The notes beneath the pieces were generated by a model. The model had not been told where the DNA came from, did not search any database, and was given only the letters and a program-made list of their open reading frames with translations. A program made the translations under genes and the position numbers. A stretch of 64,000 bases of DNA, from positions 2,666,001 through 2,730,000 of the forward strand of contig JACZZP010000002.1 of assembly GCA_015183035.1 (NCBI GenBank), written 5' to 3'. This stretch comes from Meloidogyne chitwoodi. Taxonomy: Eukaryota; Nematoda; Chromadorea; Rhabditida; Meloidogynidae. This document shows positions 26,001-40,139 of this stretch, piece after piece; position 1 is the stretch's first letter, and every line of letters starts with the position of its first letter.

Positions 26001-29000
26001 AAAAAATTTCCATCGTTGAAAATTTGCTGAATTTGGTATCATTCGAAAGAGCTCGATAAGCTGAATCGAATGAGCTTTGAAATTTAAAAATCTATAGACT
26101 AGTTTTTGAGAAAAAAATTTTTATAAAATTTTGAAAATTTTAAAAATTTAGGGGGAAGGAATAATTCAAGTTCGATAAAAAAATTTCCATCGTTGGAAAT
26201 TTGCTGAATTTGGTATCATTCGAAGAGCTCGATAAGCTGAATCGAATGAGCTTTGAAATTTAAAAATCTATAGACTAGTTTTTGAGAAAAAAATTTTTGA
26301 AAATTTTAAAAATTTAGGGGGAAGGAATAATTCAAAGTTCGATAAAAAAATTTCCATCGTTGGAAATTTGCTGAATTTGGTATCATTCGAAAGAGCTCGA
26401 TAAGCTGAATCGAATGAGCTTTGAAATTTAAAAATCTATAGACTAGTTTTTGAGAAAAAAATTTTTATAAAATTTTGAAAATTTTAAAAATTTAGGGGGA
26501 AGGAATAATTCAAAGTTCGATAAAAAAATTTCCATCGTTGAAAATTTGCTGAATTTGGTATCATTCGAAAGAGCTCGATAAGCTGAATCGAATGAGCTTT
26601 GAAATTTAAAAATCTATAGACTAGTTTTTGAGAAAAAAATTTTTATAAAATTTTGAAAATTTTAAAAATTTAGGGGGAAGGAATAATTCAAAGTTTGATA
26701 AAAAAATTTCCATCGTTGGAAATTTGCTGAATTTGGTATCATTCGAAAGAGCTCGATAAGCTGAATCGAATGAGCTTTGAAATTTAAAAATCTATAGACT
26801 AGTTTTTGAGAAAAAAATTTTTTGAAAATTTTGAAACTTTTAAAAATTTAGGGGGAAGGAATAATTCAAAGTTCGATAAAAAAATTTCCATCGTTGAAAA
26901 TTTGCTGAATTTGGTATCATTCGAAGAGCTCGATAAGCTGAATTGAATGAGCTTTGAAATTTAAAAATCTATAGACTAGTTTTTGAGAAAAAAATTTTTG
27001 AAAATTTTAAAAATTTAGGGGGAAGGAATAATTCAAAGTTCGATAAAAAAATTTCCATCGTTGGAAATTTGCTGAATTTGGTATCATTCGAAAGAGCTCG
27101 ATAAGCTGAATCGAATGAGCTTTGAAATTTAAAAATCTATAGACTAGTTTTTGAGAAAAAAATTTTTATAAAATTTTGAAAATTTTAAAAATTTAGGGGG
27201 AAGGAATAATTCAAAGTTTGATAAAAAAATTTCCATCGTTGGAAATTTGCTGAATTTGGTATCATTCGAAAGAGCTCGATAAGCTGAATCGAATGAGCTT
27301 TGAAATTTAAAAATCTATAGACTAGTTTTTGAGAAAAAAATTTTTATAAAATTTTGAAAATTTTAAAAATTTAGGGGGAAGGAATAATTCAAAGTTTGAT
27401 AAAAAAATTTCCATCGTTGGAAATTTGCTAAATTTGGTATCTTTCGAAAGAGCTCGATAAGCTGAATCGAATGAGCTTTGAAATTTAATAATCTATAGAC
27501 TAGTTTTTGAGAAAAAAATTTTTTGAAAATTTTGAAACTTTTAAAAATTTAGGGGGAAGGAATAATTCAAAGTTCGATAAAAAAATTTCCATCGTTGAAA
27601 ATTTGCTGAATTTGGTATCATTCGAAGAGCTCGATAAGCTGAATCGAATGAGCTTTGAAATTTAAAAATCTATAGACTAGTTTTTGAGAAAAAAATTTTT
27701 GAAAATTTTAAAAATTTAGGGGAAGGAATAATTCAAAGTTCGATAAAAAAATTTCCATCGTTGGAAATTTGCTGAATTTGGTATCATTCGAAAGAGCTCG
27801 ATAAGCTGAATCGAATGAGCTTTGAAATTTAAAAATCTATAGACTAGTTTTTGAGAAAAAAATTTTTGAAAATTTTAAAAATTTAGGGGGAAGGAATAAT
27901 TCAAAGTTCGATAAAAAAATTTCCATCGTTGGAAATTTGCTAAATTTGGTATCTTTCGAAAGAGCTCGATAAGCTGAATCGAATGAGCTTTGAAATTTAA
28001 AAATCTATAGACTAGTTTTTGAGAAAAAAATTTTTTGAAAATTTTGAAACTTTTAAAAATTTAGGGGGAAGGAATAATTCAAAGTTCGATAAAAAAATTT
28101 CCATCGTTGAAAATTTGCTGAATTTGGTATCATTCGAAGAGCTCGATAAGCTGAATTGAATGAGCTTTGAAATTTAAAAATCTATAGACTAGTTTTTGAG
28201 AAAAAAATTTTTGAAAATTTTAAAAATTTAGGGGGAAGGAATAATTCAAAGTTCGATAAAAAAATTTCCATCGTTGGAAATTTGCTGAATTTGGTATCAT
28301 TCGAAAGAGCTCGATAAGCTGAATCGAATGAGCTTTGAAATTTAAAAATCTATAGACTAGTTTTTGAGAAAAAAATTTTTATAAAATTTTGAAAATTTTA
28401 AAAATTTAGGGGGAAGGAATAATTCAAAGTTTGATAAAAAAATTTCCATCGTTGGAAATTTGCTGAATTTGGTATCATTCGAAAGAGCTCGATAAGCTGA
28501 ATCGAATGAGCTTTGAAATTTAAAAATCTATAGACTAGTTTTTGAGAAAAAAATTTTTATAAAATTTTGAAAATTTTAAAAATTTAGGGGGAAGGAATAA
28601 TTCAAAGTTTGATAAAAAAATTTCCATCGTTGGAAATTTGCTGAATTTGGTATCATTCGAAAGAGCTCGATAAGCTGAATCGAATGAGCTTTGAAATTTA
28701 AAAATCTATAGACTAGTTTTTGAGAAAAAAATTTTTGAAAATTTTAAAAATTTAGGGGGAAGGAATAATTCAAAGTTTGATAAAAAAATTTCCATCGTTG
28801 GAAATTTGCTAAATTTGGTATCTTTCGAAAGAGCTCGATAAGCTGAATCGAATGAGCTTTGAAATTTAAAAATCTATAGACTAGTTTTTGAGAAAAAAAT
28901 TTTTATAAAATTTTGAAAATTTTAAAAATTTAGGGGGAAGGAATAATTCAAAGTTTGATAAAAAAATTTCCATCGTTGGAAATTTGCTAAATTTGGTATC

Positions 29001-32000
29001 TTTCGAAAGAGCTCGATAAGCTGAATCGAATGAGCTTTGAAATTTAAAAATCTATAGACTAGTTTTTGAGAAAAAAATTTTTTGAAAATTTTGAAAATTT
29101 TAAAAATTTAGGGGGAAGGAATAATTCAAAGTTCGATAAAAAAATTTCCATCGTTGAAAATTTGCTGAATTTGGTATCATTCGAAGAGCTCGATAAGCTG
29201 AATTGAATGAGCTTTGAAATTTAAAAATCTATAGACTAGTTTTTGAGAAAAAAATTTTTGAAAATTTTAAAAATTTAGGGGGAAGGAATAATTCAAAGTT
29301 TGATAAAAAAATTTCCATCGTTGGAAATTTGCTGAATTTGGTATCATTCGAAAGAGCTCGATAAGCTGAATCGAATGAGCTTTGAAATTTAAAAATCTAT
29401 AGACTAGTTTTTGAGAAAAAAATTTTTGAAAATTTTAAAAATTTAGGGGGAAGGAATAATTCAAAGTTTGATAAAAAAATTTCCATCGTTGGAAATTTGC
29501 TAAATTTGGTATCTTTCGAAAGAGCTCGATAAGCTGAATCGAATGAGCTTTGAAATTTAAAAATCTATAGACTAGTTTTTGAGAAAAAAATTTTTTGAAA
29601 ATTTTGAAACTTTTAAAAATTTAGGGGGAAGGAATAATTCAAAGTTCGATAAAAAAATTTCCATCGTTGAAAATTTGCTGAATTTGGTATCATTCGAAGA
29701 GCTCGATAAGCTGAATCGAATGAGCTTTGAAATTTAAAAATCTATAGACTAGTTTTTGAGAAAAAAATTTTTGAAAATTTTAAAAATTTAGGGGGAAGGA
29801 ATAATTCAAAGTTTGATAAAAAAATTTCCATCGTTGGAAATTTGCTAAATTTGGTATCTTTCGAAAGAGCTCGATAAGCTGAATCGAATGAGCTTTGAAA
29901 TTTAAAAATCTATAGACTAGTTTTTGAGAAAAAAATTTTTGAAAATTTTAAAAATTTAGGGGGAAGGAATAATTCAAAGTTCGATAAAAAAATTTCCATC
30001 GTTGGAAATTTGCTGAATTTGGTATCATTCGAAGAGCTCGATAAGCTGAATCGAATGAGCTTTGAAATTTAAAAATCTATAGACTAGTTTTTGAGAAAAA
30101 AATTTTTGAAAATTTTAAAAATTTAGGGGGAAGGAATAATTCAAAGTTCGATAAAAAAATTTCCATCGTTGGAAATTTGCTGAATTTGGTATCATTCGAA
30201 AGAGCTCGATAAGCTGAATCGAATGAGCTTTGAAATTTAAAAATCTATAGACTAGTTTTTGAGAAAAAAATTTTTATAAAATTTTGAAAATTTTAAAAAT
30301 TTAGGGGGAAGGAATAATTCAAAGTTTGATAAAAAAATTTCCATCGTTGGAAATTTGCTGAATTTGGTATCATTCGAAAGAGCTCGATAAGCTGAATCGA
30401 ATGAGCTTTGAAATTTAAAAATCTATAGACTAGTTTTTGAGAAAAAAATTTTTGAAAATTTTAAAAATTTAGGGGGAAGGAATAATTCAAAGTTTGATAA
30501 AAAAATTTCCATCGTTGGAAATTTGCTGAATTTGGTATCATTCGAAAGTGCTCGATAAGCTGAATCGAATGAGCTTTGAAATTTAAAAATCTATAGACTA
30601 GTTTTTGAGAAAAAAATTTTTATAAAATTTTGAAAATTTTAAAAATTTAGGGGGAAGGAATAATTCAAAGTTTGATAAAAAAATTTCCATCGTTGGAAAT
30701 TTGCTAAATTTGGTATCATTCGAAAGAGCTCGATAAGCTGAATCGAATGAGCTTTGAAATTTAAAAATCTATAGACTAGTTTTTGAGAAAAAAATTTTTA
30801 TAAAATTTTGAAAATTTTAAAAATTTAGGGGGAAGGAATAATTCAAAGTTTGATAAAAAAATTTCCATCGTTGGAAATTTGCTGAATTTGGTATCATTCG
30901 AAAGAGCTCGATAAGCTGAATCGAATGAGCTTTGAAATTTAAAAATCTATAGACTAGTTTTTGAGAAAAAAATTTTTGAAAATTTTAAAAATTTAGGGGG
31001 AAGGAATAATTCAAAGTTTGATAAAAAAATTTCCATCGTTGGAAATTTGCTGAATTTGGTATCATTCGAAAGTGCTCGATAAGCTGAATCGAATGAGCTT
31101 TGAAATTTAAAAATCTATAGACTAGTTTTTGAGAAAAAAATTTTTATAAAATTTTGAAAATTTTAAAAATTTAGGGGGAAGGAATAATTCAAAGTTTGAT
31201 AAAAAAATTTCCATCGTTGGAAATTTGCTAAATTTGGTATCATTCGAAAGAGCTCGATAAGCTGAATCGAATGAGCTTTGAAATTTAAAAATCTATAGAC
31301 TAGTTTTTGAGAAAAAAATTTTTATAAAATTTTGAAAATTTTAAAAATTTAGGGGGAAGGAATAATTCAAAGTTTGATAAAAAAATTTCCATCGTTGGAA
31401 ATTTGCTGAATTTGGTATCATTCGAAAGAGCTCGATAAGCTGAATCGAATGAGCTTTGAAATTTAAAAATCTATAGACTAGTTTTTGAGAAAAAAATTTT
31501 TGAAAATTTTAAAAATTTAGGGGGAAGGAATAATTCAAAGTTTGATAAAAAAATTTCCATCGTTGGAAATTTGCTAAATTTGGTATCTTTCGAAAGAGCT
31601 CGATAAGCTGAATCGAATGAGCTTTGAAATTTAAAAATCTATAGACTAGTTTTTGAGAAAAAAATTTTTTGAAAATTTTGAAACTTTTAAAAATTTAGGG
31701 GGAAGGAATAATTCAAAGTTCGATAAAAAAATTTCCATCGTTGAAAATTTGCTGAATTTGGTATCATTCGAAGAGCTCGATAAGCTGAATCGAATGAGCT
31801 TTGAAATTTAAAAATCTATAGACTAGTTTTTGAGAAAAAAATTTTTGAAAATTTTAAAAATTTAGGGGGAAGGAATAATTCAAAGTTTGATAAAAAAATT
31901 TCCATCGTTGGAAATTTGCTAAATTTGGTATCTTTCGAAAGAGCTCGATAAGCTGAATCGAATGAGCTTTGAAATTTAAAAATCTATAGACTAGTTTTTG

Positions 32001-33300
32001 AGAAAAAAATTTTTGAAAATTTTAAAAATTTAGGGGGAAGGAATAATTCAAAGTTCGATAAAAAAATTTCCATCGTTGGAAATTTGCTGAATTTGGTATC
32101 ATTCGAAGAGCTCGATAAGCTGAATCGAATGAGCTTTGAAATTTAAAAATCTATAGACTAGTTTTTGAGAAAAAAATTTTTGAAAATTTTAAAAATTTAG
32201 GGGGAAGGAATAATTCAAAGTTCGATAAAAAAATTTCCATCGTTGGAAATTTGCTGAATTTGGTATCATTCGAAAGAGCTCGATAAGCTGAATCGAATGA
32301 GCTTTGAAATTTAAAAATCTATAGACTAGTTTTTGAGAAAAAAATTTTTATAAAATTTTGAAAATTTTAAAAATTTAGGGGGAAGGAATAATTCAAAGTT
32401 TGATAAAAAAATTTCCATCGTTGGAAATTTGCTAAATTTGGTATCTTTCGAAAGAGCTCGATAAGCTGAATCGAATGAGCTTTGAAATTTAAAAATCTAT
32501 AGACTAGTTTTTGAGAAAAAAATTTTTATAAAATTTTGAAAATTTTAAAAATTTAGGGGGAAGGAATAATTCAAAGTTTGATAAAAAAATTTCCATCGTT
32601 GGAAATTTGCTAAATTTGGTATCTTTCGAAAGAGCTCGATAAGCTGAATCGAATGAGCTTTGAAATTTAAAAATCTATAGACTAGTTTTTGAGAAAAAAA
32701 TTTTTTGAAAATTTTGAAACTTTTAAAAATTTAGGGGGAAGGAATAATTCAAAGTTCGATAAAAAAATTTCCATCGTTGAAAATTTGCTGAATTTGGTAT
32801 CATTCGAAGAGCTCGATAAGCTGAATCGAATGAGCTTTGAAATTTAAAAATCTATAGACTAGTTTTTGAGAAAAAAATTTTTGAAAATTTTAAAAATTTA
32901 GGGGGAAGGAATAATTCAAAGTTCGATAAAAAAATTTCCATCGTTGGAAATTTGCTGAATTTGGTATCATTCGAAAGAGCTCGATAAGCTAAATCGAATG
33001 AGCTTTGAAATTTAAAAATCTATAGACTAGTTTTTGAGAAAAAAATTTTTATAAAATTTTGAAAATTTTAAAAATTTAGGGGGAAGGAATAATTCAAAGT
33101 TCGATAAAAAAATTTCCATCGTTGAAAATTTGCTGAATTTGGTATCATTCGAAGAGCTCGATAAGCTGAATCGAATGAGCTTTGAAATTTAAAAATCTAT
33201 AGACTAGTTTTTGAGAAAAAAATTTTTGAAAATTTTAAAAATTTAGGGGGAAGGAATAATTCAAAGTTCGATAAAAAAATTTCCATCGTTGGAAATTTGC
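14074..33300 (+). repeat. Satellite array, proximal domain (mixed monomers, 9-mer HOR)
   Basis: Tandem monomers in one orientation with no interruption. Each runs through tatcattcgaaagagctcg, ataagctgaatcgaatgagc, aaatctatagactagttttt, a variable poly-T/A part, and the hallmark tttagggggaaggaataatt. Three length classes alternate: 178 bp with tttttataaaattttg, about 168 bp lacking it, and 178 bp with ttttgaaacttttaaa. Marker variants repeat at fixed distance: cttaaaaattt-type at 15581 and 17140, and aagctaaatcg at 16202 and 17761, both 1,559 bp apart (9 monomers). No frame stays open for a protein. Confidence 0.95.
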
Positions 33301-36300
33301 TGAATTTGGTATCATTCGAAAGAGCTCGATAGGCTGAATCGAATGAGCTTTGAAATTTAAAAATCTATTGACTAGTTTTTGAGAAAAAATTTTTTGAAAA
33401 TTTTGAAAATTTTAAAAATTTAGGGGGAAGTAATAATTCAAAGTTCGATAAAAAAAATTTCCATCGTTGGAAATTTGCTGAATTTGGTATCATTCGAAAG
33501 AGCTCGATAGGCTGAATCGAATGAGCTTTGAAATTTAAAAATCTATAGACTAGTTTTTGAGAAAAAAATTTTTGAAAATTTTAAAAATTTAGGGGGAAGG
33601 AATAATTCAAAGTTTGATAAAAAAATTTCCATCGTTGGAAATTTGCTGAATTTGGTATCATTCGAAAGAGCTCGATAAGCTGAATCGAATGAGCTTTGAA
33701 ATTTAAAAATCTATAGACTAGTTTTTGAGAAAAAAATTTTTGAAAATTTTAAAAATTTAGGGGGAAGGAATAATTCAAAGTTTGATAAAAAAATTTCCAT
33801 CGTTGGAAATTTGCTGAATTTGATATCATTCGAAAGAGCTCGATAGGCTGAATCGAATGAGCTTTGAAATTTAAAAATCTATAGACTAGTTTTTGAGAAA
33901 AAATTTTTTGAAAATTTTGAAAATTTTAAAAATTTAGGGGGAAGGAATAATTCAAAGTTCGATAAAAAAATTTCCATCGTTGGAAATTTGCTGAATTTGA
34001 TATCATTCGAAAGAGCTCGATAGGCTGAATCGAATGAGCTTTGAAATTTAAAAATCTATAGACTAGTTTTTGAGAAAAAATTTTTTGAAAATTTTGAAAA
34101 TTTTAAAAATTTAGGGGGAAGTAATAATTCAAAGTTCGATAAAAAAATTTCCATCGTTGGAAATTTGCTGAATTTGGTATCATTCGAAAGAGCTCGATAA
34201 GCTGAATCGAATGAGCTTTGAAATTTAAAAATCTATAGACTAGTTTTTGAGAAAAAATTTTTTGAAAATTTTGAAAATTTTAAAAATTTAGGGGGAAGTA
34301 ATAATTCAAAGTTCGATAAAAAAAATTTCCATCGTTGGAAATTTGCTGAATTTGGTATCATTCGAAAGAGCTCGATAAGCTGAATCGAATGAGCTTTGAA
34401 ATTTAAAAATCTATAGACTAGTTTTTGATAAAAAATTTTTTGAAAATTTTGAAAATTTTAAAAATTTAGGGGGAAGGAATAATTCAAAGTTCGATAAAAA
34501 AATTTCCATCGTTGGAAATTTGCTGAATTTGATATCATTCGAAAGAGCTCGATAGGCTGAATCGAATGAGCTTTGAAATTTAAAAATCTATAGACTAGTT
34601 TTTGAGAAAAAATTTTTTGAAAATTTTGAAAATTTTAAAAATTTAGGGGGAAGTAATAATTCAAAGTTCGATAAAAAAAATTTCCATCGTTGGAAATTTG
34701 CTGAATTTGGTATCATTCGAAAGAGCTCGATAAGCTGAATCGAATGAGCTTTGAAATTTAAAAATCTATAGACTAGTTTTTGAGAAAAAATTTTTTGAAA
34801 ATTTTGAAAATTTTAAAAATTTAGGGGGAAGGAATAATTCAAAGTTCGATAAAAAAATTTCCATCGTTGGAAATTTGCTGAATTTGATATCATTCGAAAG
34901 AGCTCGATAGGCTGAATCGAATGAGCTTTGAAATTTAAAAATCTATAGACCTGTTTTTGAGAAAAAATTTTTTGAAAATTTTGAAAATTTTAAAAATTTA
35001 GGGGGAAGTAATAATTCAAAGTTCGATAAAAAAAATTTCCATCGTTGGAAATTTGCTGAATTTGGTATCATTCGAAGAGCTCGATAAGCTGAATCGAATG
35101 AGCTTTGAAATTTAAAAATCTATAGACTAGTTTTTGAGAAAAAAATTTTTGAAAATTTTAAAAATTTAGGGGGAAGGAATAATTCAAAGTTCGATAAAAA
35201 AATTTCCATCGTTGGAAATTTGCTGAATTTGATATCATTCGAAAGAGCTCGATAGGCTGAATCGAATGAGCTTTGAAATTTAAAAATCTATAGACTAGTT
35301 TTTGAGAAAAAATTTTTTGAAAATTTTGAAAATTTTAAAAATTTAGGGGGAAGTAATAATTCAAAGTTCGATAAAAAAAATTTCCATCGTTGGAAATTTG
35401 CTGAATTTGGTATCATTCGAAAGAGCTCGATAAGCTGAATCGAATGAGCTTTGAAATTTAAAAATCTATAGACTAGTTTTTGAGAAAAAATTTTTTGAAA
35501 ATTTTGAAAATTTTAAAAATTTAGGGGGAAGGAATAATTCAAAGTTCGATAAAAAAATTTCCATCGTTGGAAATTTGCTGAATTTGATATCATTCGAAAG
35601 AGCTCGATAGGCTGAATCGAATGAGCTTTGAAATTTAAAAATCTATAGACTAGTTTTTGAGAAAAAATTTTTTGAAAATTTTGAAAATTTTAAAAATTTA
35701 GGGGGAAGGAATAATTCAAAGTTCGATAAAAAAATTTCCATCGTTGGAAATTTGCTGAATTTGATATCATTCGAAAGAGCTCGATAGGCTGAATCGAATG
35801 AGCTTTGAAATTTAAAAATCTATAGACTAGTTTTTGAGAAAAAATTTTTTGAAAATTTTGAAAATTTTAAAAATTTAGGGGGAAGTAATAATTCAAAGTT
35901 CGATAAAAAAATTTCCATCGTTGGAAATTTGCTGAATTTGGTATCATTCGAAAGAGCTCGATAAGCTGAATCGAATGAGCTTTGAAATTTAAAAATCTAT
36001 AGACTAGTTTTTGAGAAAAAATTTTTTGAAAATTTTGAAAATTTTAAAAATTTAGGGGGAAGTAATAATTCAAAGTTCGATAAAAAAAATTTCCATCGTT
36101 GGAAATTTGCTGAATTTGATATCATTCGAAAGAGCTCGATAGGCTGAATCGAATGAGCTTTGAAATTTAAAAATCTATAGACTAGTTTTTGAGAAAAAAT
36201 TTTTTGAAAATTTTGAAAATTTTAAAAATTTAGGGGGAAGTAATAATTCAAAGTTCGATAAAAAAAATTTCCATCGTTGGAAATTTGCTGAATTTGGTAT

Positions 36301-39300
36301 CATTCGAAAGAGCTCGATAAGCTGAATCGAATGAGCTTTGAAATTTAAAAATCTATAGACTAGTTTTTGAGAAAAAATTTTTTGAAAATTTTGAAAATTT
36401 TAAAAATTTAGGGGGAAGGAATAATTCAAAGTTCGATAAAAAAATTTCCATCGTTGGAAATTTGCTGAATTTGATATCATTCGAAAGAGCTCGATAGGCT
36501 GAATCGAATGAGCTTTGAAATTTAAAAATCTATAGACTAGTTTTTGAGAAAAAATTTTTTGAAAATTTTGAAAATTTTAAAAATTTAGGGGGAAGTAATA
36601 ATTCAAAGTTCGATAAAAAAAATTTCCATCGTTGGAAATTTGCTGAATTTGGTATCATTCGAAAGAGCTCGATAAGCTGAATCGAATGAGCTTTGAAATT
36701 TAAAAATCTATAGACTAGTTTTTGAGAAAAAATTTTTTGAAAATTTTGAAAATTTTAAAAATTTAGGGGGAAGGAATAATTCAAAGTTCGATAAAAAAAT
36801 TTCCATCGTTGGAAATTTGCTGAATTTGATATCATTCGAAAGAGCTCGATAGGCTGAATCGAATGAGCTTTGAAATTTAAAAATCTATAGACCTGTTTTT
36901 GAGAAAAAATTTTTTGAAAATTTTGAAAATTTTAAAAATTTAGGGGGAAGTAATAATTCAAAGTTCGATAAAAAAAATTTCCATCGTTGGAAATTTGCTG
37001 AATTTGGTATCATTCGAAGAGCTCGATAAGCTGAATCGAATGAGCTTTGAAATTTAAAAATCTATAGACTAGTTTTTGAGAAAAAAATTTTTGAAAATTT
37101 TAAAAATTTAGGGGGAAGGAATAATTCAAAGTTCGATAAAAAAATTTCCATCGTTGGAAATTTGCTGAATTTGATATCATTCGAAAGAGCTCGATAGGCT
37201 GAATCGAATGAGCTTTGAAATTTAAAAATCTATAGACTAGTTTTTGAGAAAAAATTTTTTGAAAATTTTGAAAATTTTAAAAATTTAGGGGGAAGTAATA
37301 ATTCAAAGTTCGATAAAAAAAATTTCCATCGTTGGAAATTTGCTGAATTTGGTATCATTCGAAAGAGCTCGATAAGCTGAATCGAATGAGCTTTGAAATT
37401 TAAAAATCTATAGACTAGTTTTTGAGAAAAAATTTTTTGAAAATTTTGAAAATTTTAAAAATTTAGGGGGAAGGAATAATTCAAAGTTCGATAAAAAAAT
37501 TTCCATCGTTGGAAATTTGCTGAATTTGATATCATTCGAAAGAGCTCGATAGGCTGAATCGAATGAGCTTTGAAATTTAAAAATCTATAGACTAGTTTTT
37601 GAGAAAAAATTTTTTGAAAATTTTGAAAATTTTAAAAATTTAGGGGGAAGGAATAATTCAAAGTTCGATAAAAAAATTTCCATCGTTGGAAATTTGCTGA
37701 ATTTGATATCATTCGAAAGAGCTCGATAGGCTGAATCGAATGAGCTTTGAAATTTAAAAATCTATAGACTAGTTTTTGAGAAAAAATTTTTTGAAAATTT
37801 TGAAAATTTTAAAAATTTAGGGGGAAGTAATAATTCAAAGTTCGATAAAAAAATTTCCATCGTTGGAAATTTGCTGAATTTGGTATCATTCGAAAGAGCT
37901 CGATAAGCTGAATCGAATGAGCTTTGAAATTTAAAAATCTATAGACTAGTTTTTGAGAAAAAATTTTTTGAAAATTTTGAAAATTTTAAAAATTTAGGGG
38001 GAAGTAATAATTCAAAGTTCGATAAAAAAAATTTCCATCGTTGGAAATTTGCTGAATTTGGTATCATTCGAAAGAGCTCGATAAGCTGAATCGAATGAGC
38101 TTTGAAATTTAAAAATCTATAGACTAGTTTTTGAGAAAAAATTTTTTGAAAATTTTGAAAATTTTAAAAATTTAGGGGGAAGGAATAATTCAAAGTTCGA
38201 TAAAAAAATTTCCATCGTTGGAAATTTGCTGAATTTGATATCATTCGAAAGAGCTCGATAGGCTGAATCGAATGAGCTTTGAAATTTAAAAATCTATAGA
38301 CTAGTTTTTGAGAAAAAATTTTTTGAAAATTTTGAAAATTTTAAAAATTTAGGGGGAAGTAATAATTCAAAGTTCGATAAAAAAAATTTCCATCGTTGGA
38401 AATTTGCTGAATTTGGTATCATTCGAAAGAGCTCGATAAGCTGAATCGAATGAGCTTTGAAATTTAAAAATCTATAGACTAGTTTTTGAGAAAAAATTTT
38501 TTGAAAATTTTGAAAATTTTAAAAATTTAGGGGGAAGGAATAATTCAAAGTTCGATAAAAAAATTTCCATCGTTGGAAATTTGCTGAATTTGATATCATT
38601 CGAAAGAGCTCGATAGGCTGAATCGAATGAGCTTTGAAATTTAAAAATCTATAGACCTGTTTTTGAGAAAAAATTTTTTGAAAATTTTGAAAATTTTAAA
38701 AATTTAGGGGGAAGTAATAATTCAAAGTTCGATAAAAAAAATTTCCATCGTTGGAAATTTGCTGAATTTGGTATCATTCGAAGAGCTCGATAAGCTGAAT
38801 CGAATGAGCTTTGAAATTTAAAAATCTATAGACTAGTTTTTGAGAAAAAAATTTTTGAAAATTTTAAAAATTTAGGGGGAAGGAATAATTCAAAGTTCGA
38901 TAAAAAAATTTCCATCGTTGGAAATTTGCTGAATTTGATATCATTCGAAAGAGCTCGATAGGCTGAATCGAATGAGCTTTGAAATTTAAAAATCTATAGA
39001 CTAGTTTTTGAGAAAAAATTTTTTGAAAATTTTGAAAATTTTAAAAATTTAGGGGGAAGTAATAATTCAAAGTTCGATAAAAAAAATTTCCATCGTTGGA
39101 AATTTGCTGAATTTGGTATCATTCGAAAGAGCTCGATAAGCTGAATCGAATGAGCTTTGAAATTTAAAAATCTATAGACTAGTTTTTGAGAAAAAATTTT
39201 TTGAAAATTTTGAAAATTTTAAAAATTTAGGGGGAAGGAATAATTCAAAGTTCGATAAAAAAATTTCCATCGTTGGAAATTTGCTGAATTTGATATCATT

Positions 39301-39820
39301 CGAAAGAGCTCGATAGGCTGAATCGAATGAGCTTTGAAATTTAAAAATCTATAGACTAGTTTTTGAGAAAAAATTTTTTGAAAATTTTGAAAATTTTAAA
39401 AATTTAGGGGGAAGTAATAATTCAAAGTTCGATAAAAAAATTTCCATCGTTGGAAATTTGCTGAATTTGATATCATTCGAAAGAGCTCGATAGGCTGAAT
39501 CGAATGAGCTTTGAAATTTAAAAATCTATAGACTAGTTTTTGAGAAAAAATTTTTTGAAAATTTTGAAAATTTTAAAAATTTAGGGGGAAGTAATAATTC
39601 AAAGTTCGATAAAAAAAATTTCCATCGTTGGAAATTTGCTGAATTTGGTATCATTCGAAGAGCTCGATAAGCTGAATCGAATGAGCTTTGAAATTTAAAA
39701 ATCTATAGACTAGTTTTTGAGAAAAAATTTTTTGAAAATTTTGAAAATTTTAAAAATTTAGGGGGAAGGAATAATTCAAAGTTCGATAAAAAAATTTCCA
39801 TCGTTGGAAATTTGCTAAAT
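33301..39820 (+). repeat. Satellite array, distal domain (second subfamily, 10-11-mer HOR)
   Basis: From about 33,330 the monomers change to a second subfamily with gataggctgaatc, tttgatatcattcg and gggggaagtaataattc. It often alternates with monomers of the proximal type and is about 176-178 bp long. The marker tagacctgtttttgag occurs at 34949, 36891 and 38655, spacings of 1,942 and 1,764 bp (11 and 10 monomers). In each case it is followed by the same short monomer carrying cattcgaagagctcg. The array ends inside a monomer at 39820. Confidence 0.93.
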
Positions 39821-40139
39821 ATATGGACAATTTGGAAATTTTTCAAACATCACGAATTGGGAGTTTGATGAGTGTAGAGGATTTAATAAAATTAATTAAT
39901 TTATTAAACAATTTTTTGACAATTATAATGATGATTTTGCAATTTTTTAAAAATATTCTTGATTTAAAAAAAGCTTTCATTTTATTTTTATTCACTTATT
40001 GGCTTTAAAAATTTGTCTTTTGCCAAAAAAACTTAAAAAATATAAGCTATATTATTTTGTTTTAATTAAAAATTATTTTTGAAATTTAGTTTATTTTTGA
40101 TGAAAAATGCAAAAAAATTTCAAGTATTTTTATCACTTT
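39821..40139. other. Spacer between satellite and right inverted arm
   Basis: This is AT-rich non-satellite sequence. A 61-codon open stretch starts at 39823, right at the array edge (MDNLEIFQTSRIG...), but becomes low-complexity Leu/Ile/Asn-rich. I do not support it as a gene. Confidence 0.4.

Noticed and set aside
14074..39820. Satellite as CRISPR array or protein-coding tandem repeat
   Set aside because: There are no unique spacers, every monomer has stops in all frames, and the genome is eukaryotic.
39823..40008. Open stretch MDNLEIFQTSRIG... at the right edge of the satellite
   Set aside because: Single frame, no splice partner, quickly becomes Leu/Ile/Asn low complexity. Probably random in AT-rich DNA.
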